A DNA stretch of 64,000 bases from Datisca glomerata (taxonomy: Eukaryota > Streptophyta > Magnoliopsida > Cucurbitales > Datiscaceae), in contig QANY01011973.1 in assembly GCA_003255025.1 (NCBI GenBank), positions 178,920 to 242,919 on the forward strand. Direction: 5' to 3'. Positions within the stretch are counted from its first letter, which is position 1; each line of letters begins with the position of its first letter. A model generated the notes under the pieces. That model did no database searches. It saw only the letters and a program-made list of their open reading frames with translations, and had not been told where the DNA came from. The position numbers were made by a program, and so were the translations under genes. Shown here piece after piece: positions 1 through 12,389 of this stretch.

Positions 1-1244
1 TATTGTTTTCATAATGTGGTAGAATGACAGGCCGAAATTTTTCCATGAAGGAGAGGCCTTTGGTATAATGTAAGGGTTTGTATGACACTTTGTAACGAAG
101 TCGTTGAAGCACATTTTGAGAGAATATATACCACTAACAATGCCAGAAAAACACACATTTGACGTCCACAGCTTCCTCTGTCTAGTTTTTTCGTTATTAA
201 CATCTTTCTCCCGATCTTATCCCACTAAGGTTAGTGATCTTACCTGACTCCTACCAGTACAAATTCAGAGGGAAGTTCGGCTCAGATAAGGTCTGAGTGA
301 TCCAGATGGGCTGAACTGAAAAAGAAATGGCAGAGAAACACGATTCTTCAAAGGGAGAACTACAAGAATTGCCGGTTTTTAAGAGGGAGTTAGCAAAAAT
401 GGTAAAAAATATGCCAAATTAGTAAGTCACATGATCCACCGGTGGTTCCATGTGAAAATTCTGAAAATTCTATCATTTTACCAAAAAAAAATTAGCGACC
501 ATTTATTTAAATCCACTCTTAAAATCTTTCGTTTTCTTCGCTTAGATGGACAACGCAGAAATTGGACATGGGTCATTGTCTTTCTCAACCAGTCATTTCC
601 CAATCAATCCTGGGGCGAAAATGAAGTTTTCAGCAAAGACATGCCTTTTGTTATATAATCTTCACGCTGATGTTTACTATTCTTTAGGTGCCTATCTGGA
701 TTTTGGGAAAGTCAAGAGAAGCTCCAGATAGTTTATGAAACATAGGGTAACATATTGGCACTGCAGAAAAAGTTTCTTAGGAGCGTTCAAAGATCACTCT
801 TTGTTTGGCCTTACCAAACTCCACATGTCGGATAAGGTAGGTCGAATCAACTTGCGGCATTCTGTTCAAAGATCACTCTTTGTTTGGCCTTACCAAACTC
901 CACATGTCGGATAAGGTAGGTCGAATCAACTAGCGGCATTCTGACGTTACGGCAGGGCAACGTGCTTCAGGCAGAACCGTAAAATCCCCCCAGTTTGCAA
1001 GACAATTTTGTTTTGACTAATTCATTCCGAGAGGTGGCTTTCTTGGTTTAAAGAATCTCTCTTAGAGGATAGCAAAATGAATTTACAGAAATAATAATGT
1101 ATCCGGGGTCTTTCTCTTCCTCAAACTGAACTGACACGAAATCTACATAATGGGTCCGAAGGGTCTTACGGTAGAATAGTTTTTGCACATCAAAAAACAA
1201 GGAGGTAGAAGCTCCAGGATTCAGCATTTGTAGTGGACTTTTTT
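1..1244. other. Region 3' of the AGPase gene, no gene recognised
   Basis: No open frame here resembles a known protein. The short frames on both strands lack recognisable motifs. The part next to 1244 should hold the 3' UTR of the minus-strand AGPase gene, but I could not place a convincing poly(A) signal. The one clear structure is a 79-bp tandem duplication, listed separately. Confidence 0.5.
785..942. repeat. 79-bp tandem duplication
   Basis: Two head-to-tail copies, 785-863 and 864-942. By eye they differ at a single base (cttgcgg versus ctagcgg near the end of each copy). The near identity suggests a recent duplication. The unit has no recognised function. Confidence 0.9.
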
Positions 1245-4200
1245 CTAGATTACAGTGCCACTGGGAATCAAGGCATCCTTGATTATTGTCACGATACCAC
1301 TCTTTATGAAATATCCATCTGTTTCCCTTGCTGCTTCTTGCACATTGCCGCTATTAAGGATCTGAAATATCAACAATCAATGTTAAGTATTTTTTTTATC
1401 TGGATTTGATGAAGATAACATTTCAACGTCACTAATCGGCGTTTCATTGAAAGAAATATAATATATGAGGTGGAATTAGGAACTATCAACAGTAGATCAC
1501 AATTTTCCTTTATAGCATATGTATTTAATAAAACAATTCAGTCGGCATTCAGTTTTCTCTCATCACTTGACGCTTTACTGGCCGGCACTGGATCCAAGAT
1601 TGATCCATCATAGGATCGCTCTTGCGGTTCCCGTGTAAGAGTGATTCAATGGTCTGATAATTTCAATGACAAAACTAATACAAATGTGAGAAAAGAAAAA
1701 AAAATGATATTTAGATGCTTGGATTGACTTTAACGAGATGTGGTATTTTTTTTGCTAGATGATGGTGTAGTAGACACCAAATTATAAAAAAGAGCAACTA
1801 TGTATTTTTTTTCTGTAAAAAAGGTAAGTATCATTAAAAACAGAATAGGGTCTAAATTTAATTTATTATCTTCTCACAGACTATCCGTGGAAATGTATCT
1901 GATAAAAGAGAGTCAAGGGTTTTCTCACACTCCCTTGGGACAAAATGATGTTGGTGGCATCAGCTCATAAGGATGTTGGTGGCATCAGCTCAAAAGTAGA
2001 ATTTAGAACTGATCAAGTGCCCTCATTTCCAGCCAAACTCCACACTCAGAACAAGCTTTGGACTTCAGAACAAGCTTTGTAATTCAGTTATAAAAATTCA
2101 AAGGAAAAGAAGGTCGCACCTTAACGTTGTCCCCAATGCGAGCATTTTTGTCGATGATTGCTCTCTTGATGTGAGTGTTCTTGCCAATACCAATTGGTAT
2201 GCTACCCTTTGCAGCCAAAATCCTCCTGTCAGCATCCGTCTGAAAAAGCAGAAGAAGAAGATGCATTCATTATCATTAATGAGTTTGTTCGCCACGAATA
2301 TCTCGTTGGTGTCCAAATCATTCATATTCAGAGGCTCAACATCCTAAGAATTCAACCCCCACCCATTCCCCTCCACATCTGAATTTTCTCAGATATATTC
2401 TTTTGTCAACAATTCTCAAATATCAAGTGATAATAACTTGACTAAAGAACAGTATGTTGCAAATTAACCCATATTACCTCATAATAATCTGCTCCCATCA
2501 ATAATGTGTCTTCTATGATTGCCCCCTCAGATATGCAAGATCGCAATCCAACAACGGAGTGGTGAATTTTACAGTTCTGTGGATAATACAAGATAGGGAG
2601 ATATTGAAGAGACCAAGGGACTGAAATATGCAATGATAGACATTAAGGAAACAAAACCATGTTAGAATATTGTCAACTCTACTAAAAAAGAACTTACCTT
2701 GATTACACAACCCTCACCAATAACACTATCTGTCACATCAGCATCAAGCATCTTGGATGGGGGTAAATACCGGGGTTGTGTGTAGATTGGTGATGACCGA
2801 TCATAGAAGCTGCAATGGGAAATAAATAAATCGAATAGATAGCATGTCAATACCACAACCTGACAACATGATAACCGCTCTAAGAAAACAATAAATAGGA
2901 TGAACTAGAACTGAAATTACCTGAAATCTGGCACAGGCTTTTTGGTGATTCCCAAATTTGCATTGTAAAAGGCCTCGATTGTACCAATATCTTCCCAGTA
3001 ACCATCATATAAGTAAGCTTGCACCTAATGAAAAAGCCAACAATTAGACCTACCAAACTGCAAAACTGAGGAGAGAGTGAATGGATCGTAACTTTATCAA
3101 TGTTCAGCACACCAAGTTACATCATCAAGTGAAAGCAGAGTTTCATCACAAAATTCATTTTCAACTTGAACTTACTAAATTTATTTTTAAACATGATTAC
3201 TTGCGATGTTGGTGACATCAATTTGTGAGAACTTTTTTTAAAAGAGGATGACAAGGATAGAACATTCATGAAGAATGCTCCTCACTATTCACATGAGTTT
3301 ATTCAGTATACAAACAAAAATGTGTTGCTCTTTGTCAGTGCCTGAATCATATGAAGAAGCTCTTTGATGGCATAGGAATATCTACAACTATATACAAAAA
3401 TATGTGTAAAAAAGCCAATAAAAAATAATGTGTATGCATACTCTCATTCCAATGGAAGTAGCGCCAGGAATAACTTCGCTTCCAAAGTCATTTGCACCAG
3501 TAAACTTCTCTCGAAGCAGGTCCAGCATCACATTTTTGCTGATAACATATATACCCATGCTCGCTATGAAAGGCATCTCTTTCGCTCTCTCATCATCAAG
3601 TCCCAAAATGGTAGTATCAACCTACAAGAAAACGGCCAGAGTGAAGGTATGACAATAAGTTGCTTTGACAGCCAGCTATGTCGACAGATAATAACAGCGA
3701 ATAAGTTACGATAAGTGTTTTTAACCATAAAGTTAGTGAGATTTACCTTCATAGCTTTTAACTGCTCTCCTTTTGGTTTCTCAGCAAATTCAATTATGCG
3801 ACCTTCTTCATCAATCTTCATCAGGCCAAATGCAGTAGCTCGCTTTTCATCCATAGGAAGTGCAGCTACAGTGATATCGGCATCAGTCTCCCTATGTGCT
3901 TGGATGAATTTCTCATAATCCATTCGATACAGATGGTCCCCAGCAAGGACCAGGAATTCCAGAACATTGTGTTCTTCAAAGAGCCACAAATACTGTCGCA
4001 CTGCATCAGCTGTGCCCTGCGCAGATTTTCATGACACAGGAAAATCTCGTCATGCATCAGCATGTTTACTCGCAAATGAAGATAACAACCAGCTTAGTGA
4101 ACAAAATGAGAGTTGTGACAACCAGCTTAGTGAACAAAATGAGAGTTGTGACAACCAGCTTAGTGAACAAAATGAGAGTTGTGACATTCGGATAAACAAA

Positions 4201-4998
4201 AAGGAAAAAAAAAGCCTCAAATAAAAGTTCCAGCAATGGTCACTGGTTAATGTTATCACCTGGAACCAATTCGGATTCTCCGGACTCTGCTGCGCGGCAA
4301 GAACTTCAACAAATCCTTCATTCTTGTTACCGCCCATGTTGCTTGCGTAGGCTCGAGAAAGATGACGATTGAGTGATGCAGAATTGAACTGGGTTAGAAC
4401 ATATATCTTAGAAATGTTGCTGTTGAGACAGTTGCTAACAGGGATATCAATCAGTCTATAGTTTGCTCCAAGAGGAACAGCAGGTTTTGCCCGCTTCTTG
4501 GTGAGCGGGTAGAGACGCGTCCCAGCACCACCTCCCAAAATAATTCCGAGCACACTCTGAACACAATCATCACATAAATACCACGCAACATTCAAACACA
4601 TTATTTTCCGAACAAAACATCACCCAAATCGAACAAATATCACAGTGTTGAACTATAAACTAGACAATGCGAGGCTCACAATAAGTAACCAAAAGAAATA
4701 AGTAACAGAAAAGAGAGAGAATACTGACGCGGCTTGCATCAGGATCGAGGCAAGTCTGCGAACTCTTGGAATCAGAAACAGCTCTGGGAGAGACGACCGG
4801 CGGAGTACTCCGACCAACGCGGACGCGTCGTAAGCCCAAACCAGTAGCCGCGGAGGGAATCTTGCTTCCCGATAGATGAGACGAAGCGAAGGATAAGCTT
4901 CTATTACTAGTTTTCCTGCTCTGAGAGGAAGAATTCGAAATTGATGAAGACGATGAAGGTACTCTGAGAACTCCGATTGCTGCCGTAGACGCCGCCAT
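1245..4998 (-). CDS. APS1: ADP-glucose pyrophosphorylase small subunit, chloroplastic (complete, 9 exons)
   Basis: Encodes the catalytic small subunit of plastid ADP-glucose pyrophosphorylase, which makes ADP-glucose and pyrophosphate from glucose-1-phosphate and ATP. This is the committed step of starch synthesis, carried out in an alpha2beta2 enzyme with large subunits. Exons in coding order: 4729-4998, 4260-4556, 3747-4016, 3442-3621, 2921-3024, 2698-2809, 2478-2576, 2120-2239, 1245-1361. All introns are GT-AG and the phases join without a break, giving 522 aa, the usual family length. Residues 1 to about 70 are Ser/Arg-rich, as in a transit peptide. Key motifs: QTCLDPDAS with the redox Cys at residue 83 (family knowledge: inter-subunit disulfide), [20 protein letters not shown] at the nucleotide-binding site, GDHLYRMDY with the catalytic Asp, EFAEKPKG at the sugar-phosphate site, and a C-terminal left-handed beta-helix with the SGTVI end. 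The start at 4998 matches known N-termini. An in-frame ATG at 5172 lies upstream but would precede the transit peptide. Confidence 0.97.
1947..1996. repeat. 25-bp tandem duplication in AGPase intron 8
   Basis: Two 25-bp copies (1947-1971 and 1972-1996) that differ at one or two bases, inside the last intron (1362-2119). A second short duplicate sharing cagaacaagctttg lies at about 2046-2082. Both are non-coding. Confidence 0.85.
4085..4183. repeat. Three perfect 33-bp tandem repeats in AGPase intron 2
   Basis: Copies at 4085-4117, 4118-4150 and 4151-4183 are identical by eye. They fill 99 of the 243 bases of intron 2 (4017-4259). The period is a multiple of three and the unit lacks stops in some frames, so long spurious open frames cross it on both strands. 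The flanking exons are intact and splice without it. Confidence 0.95.
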
Positions 4999-5230
4999 TG
5001 ATGTTACAGTGAATTGATATGTCAAAATCAATATGAACTTGTCAAAATGTAGAGGAAGAACTAAGAAGAGAGAGCAGAGAAGCGCTCTCTTTGGCTGTGC
5101 TCCGTTGTTTTTGTATGGGAAGCTATTGGCTGCCACTGGAACTTGATGCGTCCTCGGGACTCGTTTGCCCACACACTTCCCGTTTTATTACTCAAATCCC
5201 CACCCCCTAACACCTACGTGGACGCCAGGT
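4999..5230 (-). promoter_or_regulatory. 5' UTR and proximal promoter of the AGPase small-subunit gene
   Basis: Sequence directly upstream of the ATG at 4998 on the minus strand. A weak TATA-like stretch (taataaaacg on the minus strand) lies at 5181-5190. An ACGT-core element, TACGTGGA, lies at 5215-5222. It resembles ABRE/G-box sites bound by plant bZIP factors, but one site is not proof of regulation. The frame stays open upstream to an ATG at 5172. Confidence 0.4.
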
Positions 5231-7250
5231 GTATTTTCGGATTAGTTATTTAACTTTTTTGGTTTGATTAATCTAAATTACTATGAATACATTTACTGAA
5301 TATTTTTTATTGAAATCTAAAAAATTCATCGAATCTCAATACATATCTATCAAATCTCTAGATATATTTATTTAACTTTTTAAATATGTTGTTGAACCCA
5401 AAAGTATTAATATTTGGAAAATACCTCCGGCATTGAAGAATTTTTTATATAAGATGTATCGACAGTAATTAAATTATTGGTTTGAGATGTCTCCTATTAC
5501 TTATAATTATGTAAAGTAATATAAAATTAAATCTAATTGTACAAAGAACTTCGATAAAAATGTGAATTTGATTATTTGGTAAAAGTTTCAATGTTCCATT
5601 CGCTTTCAGTCATTTAACATTCTAATCTCAAAACTTTAAAAATGGATATTTTATTTTATTAACTCTCAAAATATAAACTTCATAATCTCTATTTAAATGC
5701 TAGTTAGTAATTAACATAACGATCACATGTTACGTCTTAATTTATTGAAAATAATGTGATTCCATGTGATTTAAGCTCTAATTTCGCCCGTGTATGTTAC
5801 CGTTCTGTTAGTATATCATTAACTGGTGTTTAGATAAGGACTACACGATTTACTTTTTTACAGTATTCAATGACTCAAAGTTGTTGAACGAAATAGAGTA
5901 ATATTCATAATATTTTTTATGAGAAGAAATTTTAAGGTAACTAAAATAAGGTGAGTGGATCTTGACTGTTAAAAAAGATTTTAAAAGAAAAACAAAAATA
6001 ATTGAAAAAGTTAGAGGGACAAATATATTAAGGAACGTGTCACGTGTGGACGTTGATTCACGGTTGAGAGTGTTACATGTAGGACATTTTTGTCCCAACA
6101 TGGATGTAATTTACACCGTCCATTTATCATATACATAAATCACGGTCCAATTTGAAGTTAAAAAACAAATCAAAACAAAAAGAAGAAGAAGATAAGCATA
6201 TGGCCTATGAGATGACCGATTAATCAAATATCCAATCAACACAGGTTATCACAAATAAAACATTGATCGTTGCTTAGTGTATCTATAGCAATGGTAACAG
6301 AAAATAAAACATATGCAACGTTTGGGAAAAAAATAGTTAAAGTAAATAAAAATAATATTCACCATTAACTCTAAAAAAATTAAAAAAAAATCAGGAGGTG
6401 TAGTGTAAATGATCACTGTGTATTTGGAAGTTTGTCTCCACCAGGTCAGAGATTCGAACTAGGGTCATACTATCTCGTGATCATCAGCCTGAGAATTTAT
6501 CTCTTGATTTAATTGTGGTGCACTTAAGGGAAATTCATAGTCGATGGCATATGCATCCCCGATATTAATCAGAGAACTACGATTCAGAAACCTCGTGCTA
6601 ATCTAACAAAATTAAAAAATATTGGCTCAAGAAACAAGCTCTTGCACACCAACGAAAAAGGAGTGTAATGTCAATAAGTTTACATAATATATAATGTACA
6701 TAAAAAATATATGGCATATATAATGATATGTATATTTGATATCTACTATATTCGAAACTAGAAGTGAGTTGCGCAGGCGCCGAAATTCTTTTGCGCGTCG
6801 ATTTTTTTTAAAAAATTGTAGTGTATACCCTCTTTTAAAGTTTTACATGTAAGAATGGTCCTTATTTTTTTAATATCGGAAGGCACTCTCAATACTCTGT
6901 AAGAGTTGCGTTTCATGATAAGTCAACGTCGAGTTCATCAACTCTTATGTACAATGGCTTAAAAGGATATTCTACTATATCAATCTAGAATAATATCGAG
7001 CATATTCTTGAGATACATAACTCCACAAATAAGTTACATACAACGAATGAAGTAATTAGTTTGAAAAAAAATGAATGAAGTAGTTACCCTTTAGACTCAA
7101 TTTTCATCCCAGATAAAAAGGCTCAATTAGACAAATAAGCCAAAAAAAATTACCCTAAGTAGTATTTTACACAAATGGCCGAAATTTGAAAGGCTCCTAT
7201 AGCCTACAAAATATAGTAAATAGATAATTCTGCCCTCATTATTAAGAGAT
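5231..7250. other. AT-rich intergenic region
   Basis: No supported gene. The sequence is AT-rich with frequent stops on both strands. It includes a SINE-like copy at about 6385-6550, listed separately. The left edge of the MULE region probably lies near 7150-7300, where the composition changes, but I could not align a terminal inverted repeat with its right side. Confidence 0.5.
6385..6550 (+). mobile_element. tRNA-derived SINE-like sequence (copy 1)
   Basis: Contains a tRNA-like polymerase III box B (agattcgaactaggg, about 6451-6465), preceded at tRNA-like spacing by a box-A-like segment (gtagtgtaaatgatcac). The same order of blocks (ATGATCAC, GTAT, TTTG, TCC, then TTCGAACTAGG) recurs in opposite orientation at 59580-59715, which supports a shared short interspersed element. 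No poly(A) tail or target duplication was fixed. Confidence 0.45.
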
Positions 7251-8377
7251 AAAAATCGCCTTGTTCAACTCTAACGTAAATCATAGAAAACCAAGAAGGT
7301 TTCGGGCACCAACGACAATTGGAGAAAAAGGGAGAAACCCTAGCGCAAAATCTACAATCCCGAATGAAAATCATACGAAATCTCGATTGTAAGTGCTATA
7401 TAAGGTTTGAATTTGTACTATTTATGAAATCCCGATTAGAATTTTGCTAGTATTATACAAAATCTCTGCTATATACGATTTTCTTTCTTCTATTTTTGTT
7501 CTGTTATATATATGAATTTCGCTCTGCTATATACGATTTTTGTTCTGCTATTATACGAAATCTCTGCAATTTTTGTTCTGCTATTTTCGTTCGAATGTCT
7601 ATTTTCGTATAAGTCTATTTTCATTTTGAAAATTTAGTAAATGCCTATTTTCGTTTGAATTTCGTTATGCTATTTTCGTTTGCATGTCTGCAATTTTTGT
7701 TCTCTGTTTGAATCAAACTAATTTTTGTTCTTAACGTTTAAATCTGAGTTTGAATCAAACTCATGTGGAATCTCTGCTATTTTCACTTTTCATGTGGAAA
7801 TATACCAATTTTCTGAGTTTTCTAGTTTTTTACTTTCTTTCCCTAATATGTATTTACATAATCAGAAAAACTAAACTAAAAATGAAAGAAATTGTTGACC
7901 ATGGTTTATTCTGCAACATTTCATTCTGTCTTGGATTGCTGTAACTGTTTTGAACTGGTGTTGCTGTTTTCGATTGTTGTTGCTATTTTGGATTGCTGTT
8001 ACTTTGACTTTTTCTCTTGTGCTATAATATGGTAAATATTTATAAGGCATAGGTATGTAATCATATATATGCTTATGTATAAGCATATAGTCATTTACTC
8101 TTTGTTAGCATATAGTCATTTACTGTTTGCTAGCACAGTCATGCTTAATTTCGCATATAGTTACACATGAATTAGTATATGTCGATTTACTCACAATATA
8201 TTAACATATATCCAACAAAATGACTATGAGACCAAACCACAAAGCAAACAAACCAATATGCCCCAAAAAACATAAACGTTTAGAGAAACAATTAAACAAT
8301 TTCATCAGATCTGCTGCATCACAGGTCTCTATTACATGTAACACTAATTTATGCATGTGTAAGCATATGTTTATTTC
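7251..8377. other. Left part of the MULE/DUF1985 region, no gene
   Basis: Low-complexity sequence at about 7440-7730 repeats a theme around ctgctattttcgttt. Further right (8040-8200) the theme is catatagtcatttac. No coding signal. The region precedes the DUF1985-type gene and probably belongs to the same transposon. Confidence 0.35.
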
Positions 8378-8863
8378 ATGAAGACGAAATACATTTCTCT
8401 TATAGGAAAAACAATGAACAGCAAAAGGTTACAAAAAGCTCAAACATCAACTATGGCAAACAAAAAATGTCGTGTGACAAAGAAAAAGCAACCACAGATT
8501 CAAGAAGAAGTCCCAGTGGAAGAAAATGAGACAGCCACCAGAAATGCTCCCACAACCCAAGACAATAATGAAAATACGGCGGCTAGAATAGAGGTAAACA
8601 AATCAAACGGTAAATTAAAATATACATATAATAGTTATAGAAGTATGATAACTCTTTTTTATGTAAATATTATTTTTAATTATTATTGGTAGACTACCCT
8701 GTGTTCTTGCCGATTGAGTTGTGGAAAAGTAACAAAAAGGTCATTTTGTATGGCAAAATGGAGTATTTTAACACACTTAAATGTTGGTTAACACAAGAGG
8801 AAAGAGAGATCTTTATAAAAACTTCTTTAGGAAAACTTATCAACATTAAACTAGCAAAGATAT
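8378..8863 (+). pseudogene. DUF1985-type transposon gene, 5' part, cut by a copia insertion
   Basis: The 5' portion of a gene resembling the DUF1985/Ulp1-associated proteins of plant Mutator-like elements. An ATG at 8378 or 8414 opens a Lys/Gln/Glu-rich stretch to about 8595. After a likely intron (gtaaac at about 8596, acceptor tag near 8690) comes DYPVFLPIELW and then YFNTLKCWLTQEEREIF and TSLGKLINI, a pattern seen at the start of DUF1985 domains. Coding similarity stops at 8863, where the copia LTR begins. It resumes beyond the element at about 19180 in the same strand and domain order. The gene is dead: it is split by 10.25 kb and its right part has a frameshift. I see no Ulp1 catalytic domain. 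Confidence 0.6.
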
Positions 8864-10720
8864 TGTTGGAATATGTCCATAAAGTAGCGTGTAATAACTA
8901 TTTATTTGTATTTAATTATTTCTCATTAGTATTATTGAATTTTTATAAATAAATTAAAAAAAATTTAAATTAAAGTGTGTTTGTAAATTACTCAAGTTCT
9001 GAAACTTTTATCAATGAATGAAGAGTGAAAACAGAGGCGTCTCCAGACAATCTGAGAAAATTTAGAACGATATTCAGTCTTAGGATCGACTGGACAATCG
9101 AATTCGATTACGATAGTTAGATTGAACCAATGGATGCCAGTCATGAAGCATGAGAGTAGAGACTCAAACGGTTAACCTAGGCATGTTACGAACATGTTGA
9201 ATAGACCGATGTTGAATAGACCGATGACAAATTAGTTTGGAGCTCAAAATTATTTACCTAGCTCTAAATCTAATTGTTACACCTTAAGGGTAATTTCATA
9301 ATTATCTTAATCCTGAGGTAAATACGTAGTTTGACTTAGTTAGTTGCAATGTTTGATATGTCAAATGAATCAGTTCGAATTGGTGGGTAATACCTCGGCT
9401 GTTGGGATTGTAATTCAATTAAGTTGGAGTTACGTGATTCATAGATATGGAAATTCGTTATTGGATTGCAAAAACAACAATATCACCTTATGCTTTATTG
9501 ATGGATATGTTAATAAATTAATCTGGCCAGGTATTCAATGAATTGAGTCATTGATTAAGACTTGTGAATTGTACGAAAATAACAAGAGGGGTAAATGAAT
9601 AATTTTATATTCTGCTCTTGTTACTTATATTCACGATGGGTATTATGTTAAAATATTATGTGGACCATGAAAAGAAAAAGGATTTATTTACACCAACAGA
9701 AAAGTAGCGCGCATGAATCGAGAGTTGATTCAACATCGAACTTATAGTGGAGTCGTAGGTCCAGAATTTTTGGAGATAAATTCATCGGGTATTTGAATCC
9801 TTAGTTTTGTTCATGTGGGTTCATCTTGTCTGAGAAATAGCTTATGAGAACATTAATACAGAAATGAAGTAAATTAAATCAAAATGTGTTGTGTCAATGC
9901 ATATTTTCTACACATATATGTGATAGGTAACGTCACATAATTAATTAAGTATGATTATTTGTATTGAAATTAATTAGTTTATTATTTTTTAATTATTAGA
10001 TAATTAATAAATAAAAATAAGTTAATCAATTCATTGATAATGATCAATTAAATCTATCAATTAGATTGATAAATTTTGATACAACTCTAACACTGTGGTG
10101 ATAATGATCAATTAAATCTATCAATTAGATTGATAAGTTTTGATACAACTCTAACACTGTGGAGATTAACTTATTTTCGGCAATTTGAATATTTGGGGGT
10201 GAATTTTTAGAATTTTGAAATATATGGGGTATATTTATAAATATCAAAAATTATATTTTATAAATATCTAATAGCAATTTGATTGCAGAGAGAGATAGAG
10301 ATATTGATCGCATATCAGATACAGAGAAAAAGATTTTTCTCCCCTCTATAGTGATTGCCGTCGATTGAGAGAGAATTGAAGGAAAAATATTTGATTTTTT
10401 CCTTCAATCGTTTTGAGAGTCCACACTTAAATTCTTACATAAAATTCTCGTGAGATATATTTATGAAATTAATGGGTGGTTGTTGGTGGACAAAATTCGT
10501 AAATCGTTCTTAAAGTTCAAGTGTGTGATTCAGATCCCGAAACTTGAAGAACATGAAGAATGCTCGAAGGAATTTAGTCAGTTCAAAAATTCTCTGATAC
10601 AAAGTATAGGTGACTTATCTTCTCGTTTGATATTGTATATGTATAATCGCACGTTGTTTGATTTTAAATTATTTAATTGGATTAAATAAGTTAATTGAAA
10701 TTTTTTTGATGTTCTGCCCA
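8864..10720 (+). repeat. 5' LTR of the 8.9-19.1 kb copia element
   Basis: About 1.86 kb. Aligns by eye along its length with 15821-19117, apart from two differences: a 64-bp tandem duplication here (10035-10162) and a roughly 1.43-kb insertion in the other LTR. Confidence 0.9.
10035..10162. repeat. 64-bp tandem duplication inside the 5' LTR only
   Basis: Copies at 10035-10098 and 10099-10162 differ at one base. The matching place in the 3' LTR (about 18480-18550) has one copy, so the duplication arose after the element inserted. Confidence 0.9.
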
Positions 10721-10725
10721 GTAAT

Positions 10726-10743
10726 TGGTATCACAGTCATAGG
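10726..10743 (+). other. Primer-binding site, initiator tRNA-Met type
   Basis: TGGTATCA followed by CAGTCATAGG, five bases after the LTR end. It matches the plant copia pattern TGGTATCAGAGC with substitutions. Confidence 0.7.
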
Positions 10744-12389
10744 TTCTTGATTATGCATATAAATATTTGAAACGAATGTATCATGAATTTTGTGGATATT
10801 GGCATAAGATTTTGTATGGTAGATTCAAAATCGTTTTGAATGTGTTATGCGATTGGATCCCGAACTATTAGCTTTAGGCATTTTTATTTCAATTTAGAAT
10901 TAATGTACGTCGAATTTGAGACATACGATTTTATGTAATTTATTTTGTTGCAATAATTATATTTTCACAAATTTGATGTAAGAGTCGTCGTCGCCTCGAA
11001 ACCATCACCAGAGTATTATTCACACGGAGCATTGTTCTGTCAGAATTAATGTTCACCTAGGATCAGTGTTCATGCCGGAATCACTGTTCATGCCATAGTT
11101 ACTATTCCGGTAGCCGGCGATACTGTTCTAGTGTAGCCACCGTCGTTGTCCACCTTTATGTACTGCATGGTGACTAGGGTTTTTGAAATCCTAAGCGATA
11201 ACAATTAGGGTTTAGGAAACCCTGTGATGCTTTGCAATAACGTTTGTCCTATTTTTTATCTTTTACAAAAAATTGAATTTTAAATTTTAAATTTTTAAAC
11301 AAATAAAAGATAATTAGTTGTTTTATCTTTAGATGTTTGAATTTTGAATTCAAAGATAATTATTTATTTTATTTTTTTATCTTTTAAAGTTTGAATTCAA
11401 AAAATAATTATCAATGTTATCTTTTTAATTTTTTAAAAAAATGAGGTAATTAATGAGATTATTTAATTAGGAAAATAGTTTTTCTTAATTAAAGGGTTTT
11501 AATCAAAATTTAAATTTTGAATTTTTGAATTTTGAAATTTGAAATTTGAATTATGAATTTAATTTTTGAATTTTGAATTTTGAATTTGAAATTTAAATTT
11601 TAAGTTTTAAATTTGATTTTTAAAGTGCGAATGAACTTTTGTAAAGAGTTATAAAGTGGTGGGACAACATGGAGAAGAATGAGGAAATTACAGACGCCAT
11701 GAATATTAGTTTATAAATTAATTTATAATTTATTTATTATTTTTTGGGTGTAATTAGAAATGAGTCAATAAGAGGTTAATTTTAAATGTATGATTTAATT
11801 TTAATCGCGCATCATCATATAACAAGCCACATAGAATTAGAGAGATGTCAATATCAAATTGTCATGTAAGCATGTACATGCATCATTGTAGATTAATTTA
11901 TAATGGTTATAATTTAATTACAATATGAAAGTTATAATGGTTAGGATTTTAAATTGAGATTTAAAATTAAATAAAGGATTTAAAATTTCATCATATTATT
12001 CAAATTAATAAAAGTTGTGTTTTGAAAAATAATCAAAAATTCATTTTTTTCAAAAACTAAGTGAGATGGTCGTTTACGTTGAAACGTTCCCAAAGTTCCC
12101 AACGTGAACTTGATCGTGCCACGAGAAATGGTTTAGAACCGCTCATAGCGGTCCTCTCTTCAATGGGAGAAACTTTGTAGTAGTGTCGCTTTGAGTTATT
12201 AAGTTGCTTGAGAAGTTAAGACTTCTAAATAAATTGGTGGGGCAGGGCCGTCCCATAGATGGATTGTTAGTATATGCTTATGCTTCTTGGATACGTTCTG
12301 ATGAGATAGCTAGATATTACATCTTGATTTCTGTTAGTAATGTGTTGCAATAACAACATCATAATTTAGAAACCACCGCTGATATGATG

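Noticed and set aside
3428..3918. Plus-strand open frames of 67-94 codons
   Set aside because: They are antisense to conserved AGPase exons 3 and 4 and carry no recognisable motif.
4085..4183. A CRISPR-like array
   Set aside because: The three 33-bp units are directly adjacent with no spacers and lie in a plant intron.
4050..4601. A 183-codon minus-strand frame as one exon
   Set aside because: It reads through intron 2 of the AGPase gene, including the triple 33-bp repeat. Conserved splice sites at 4260 and 4016 show that the true exon is 4260-4556.
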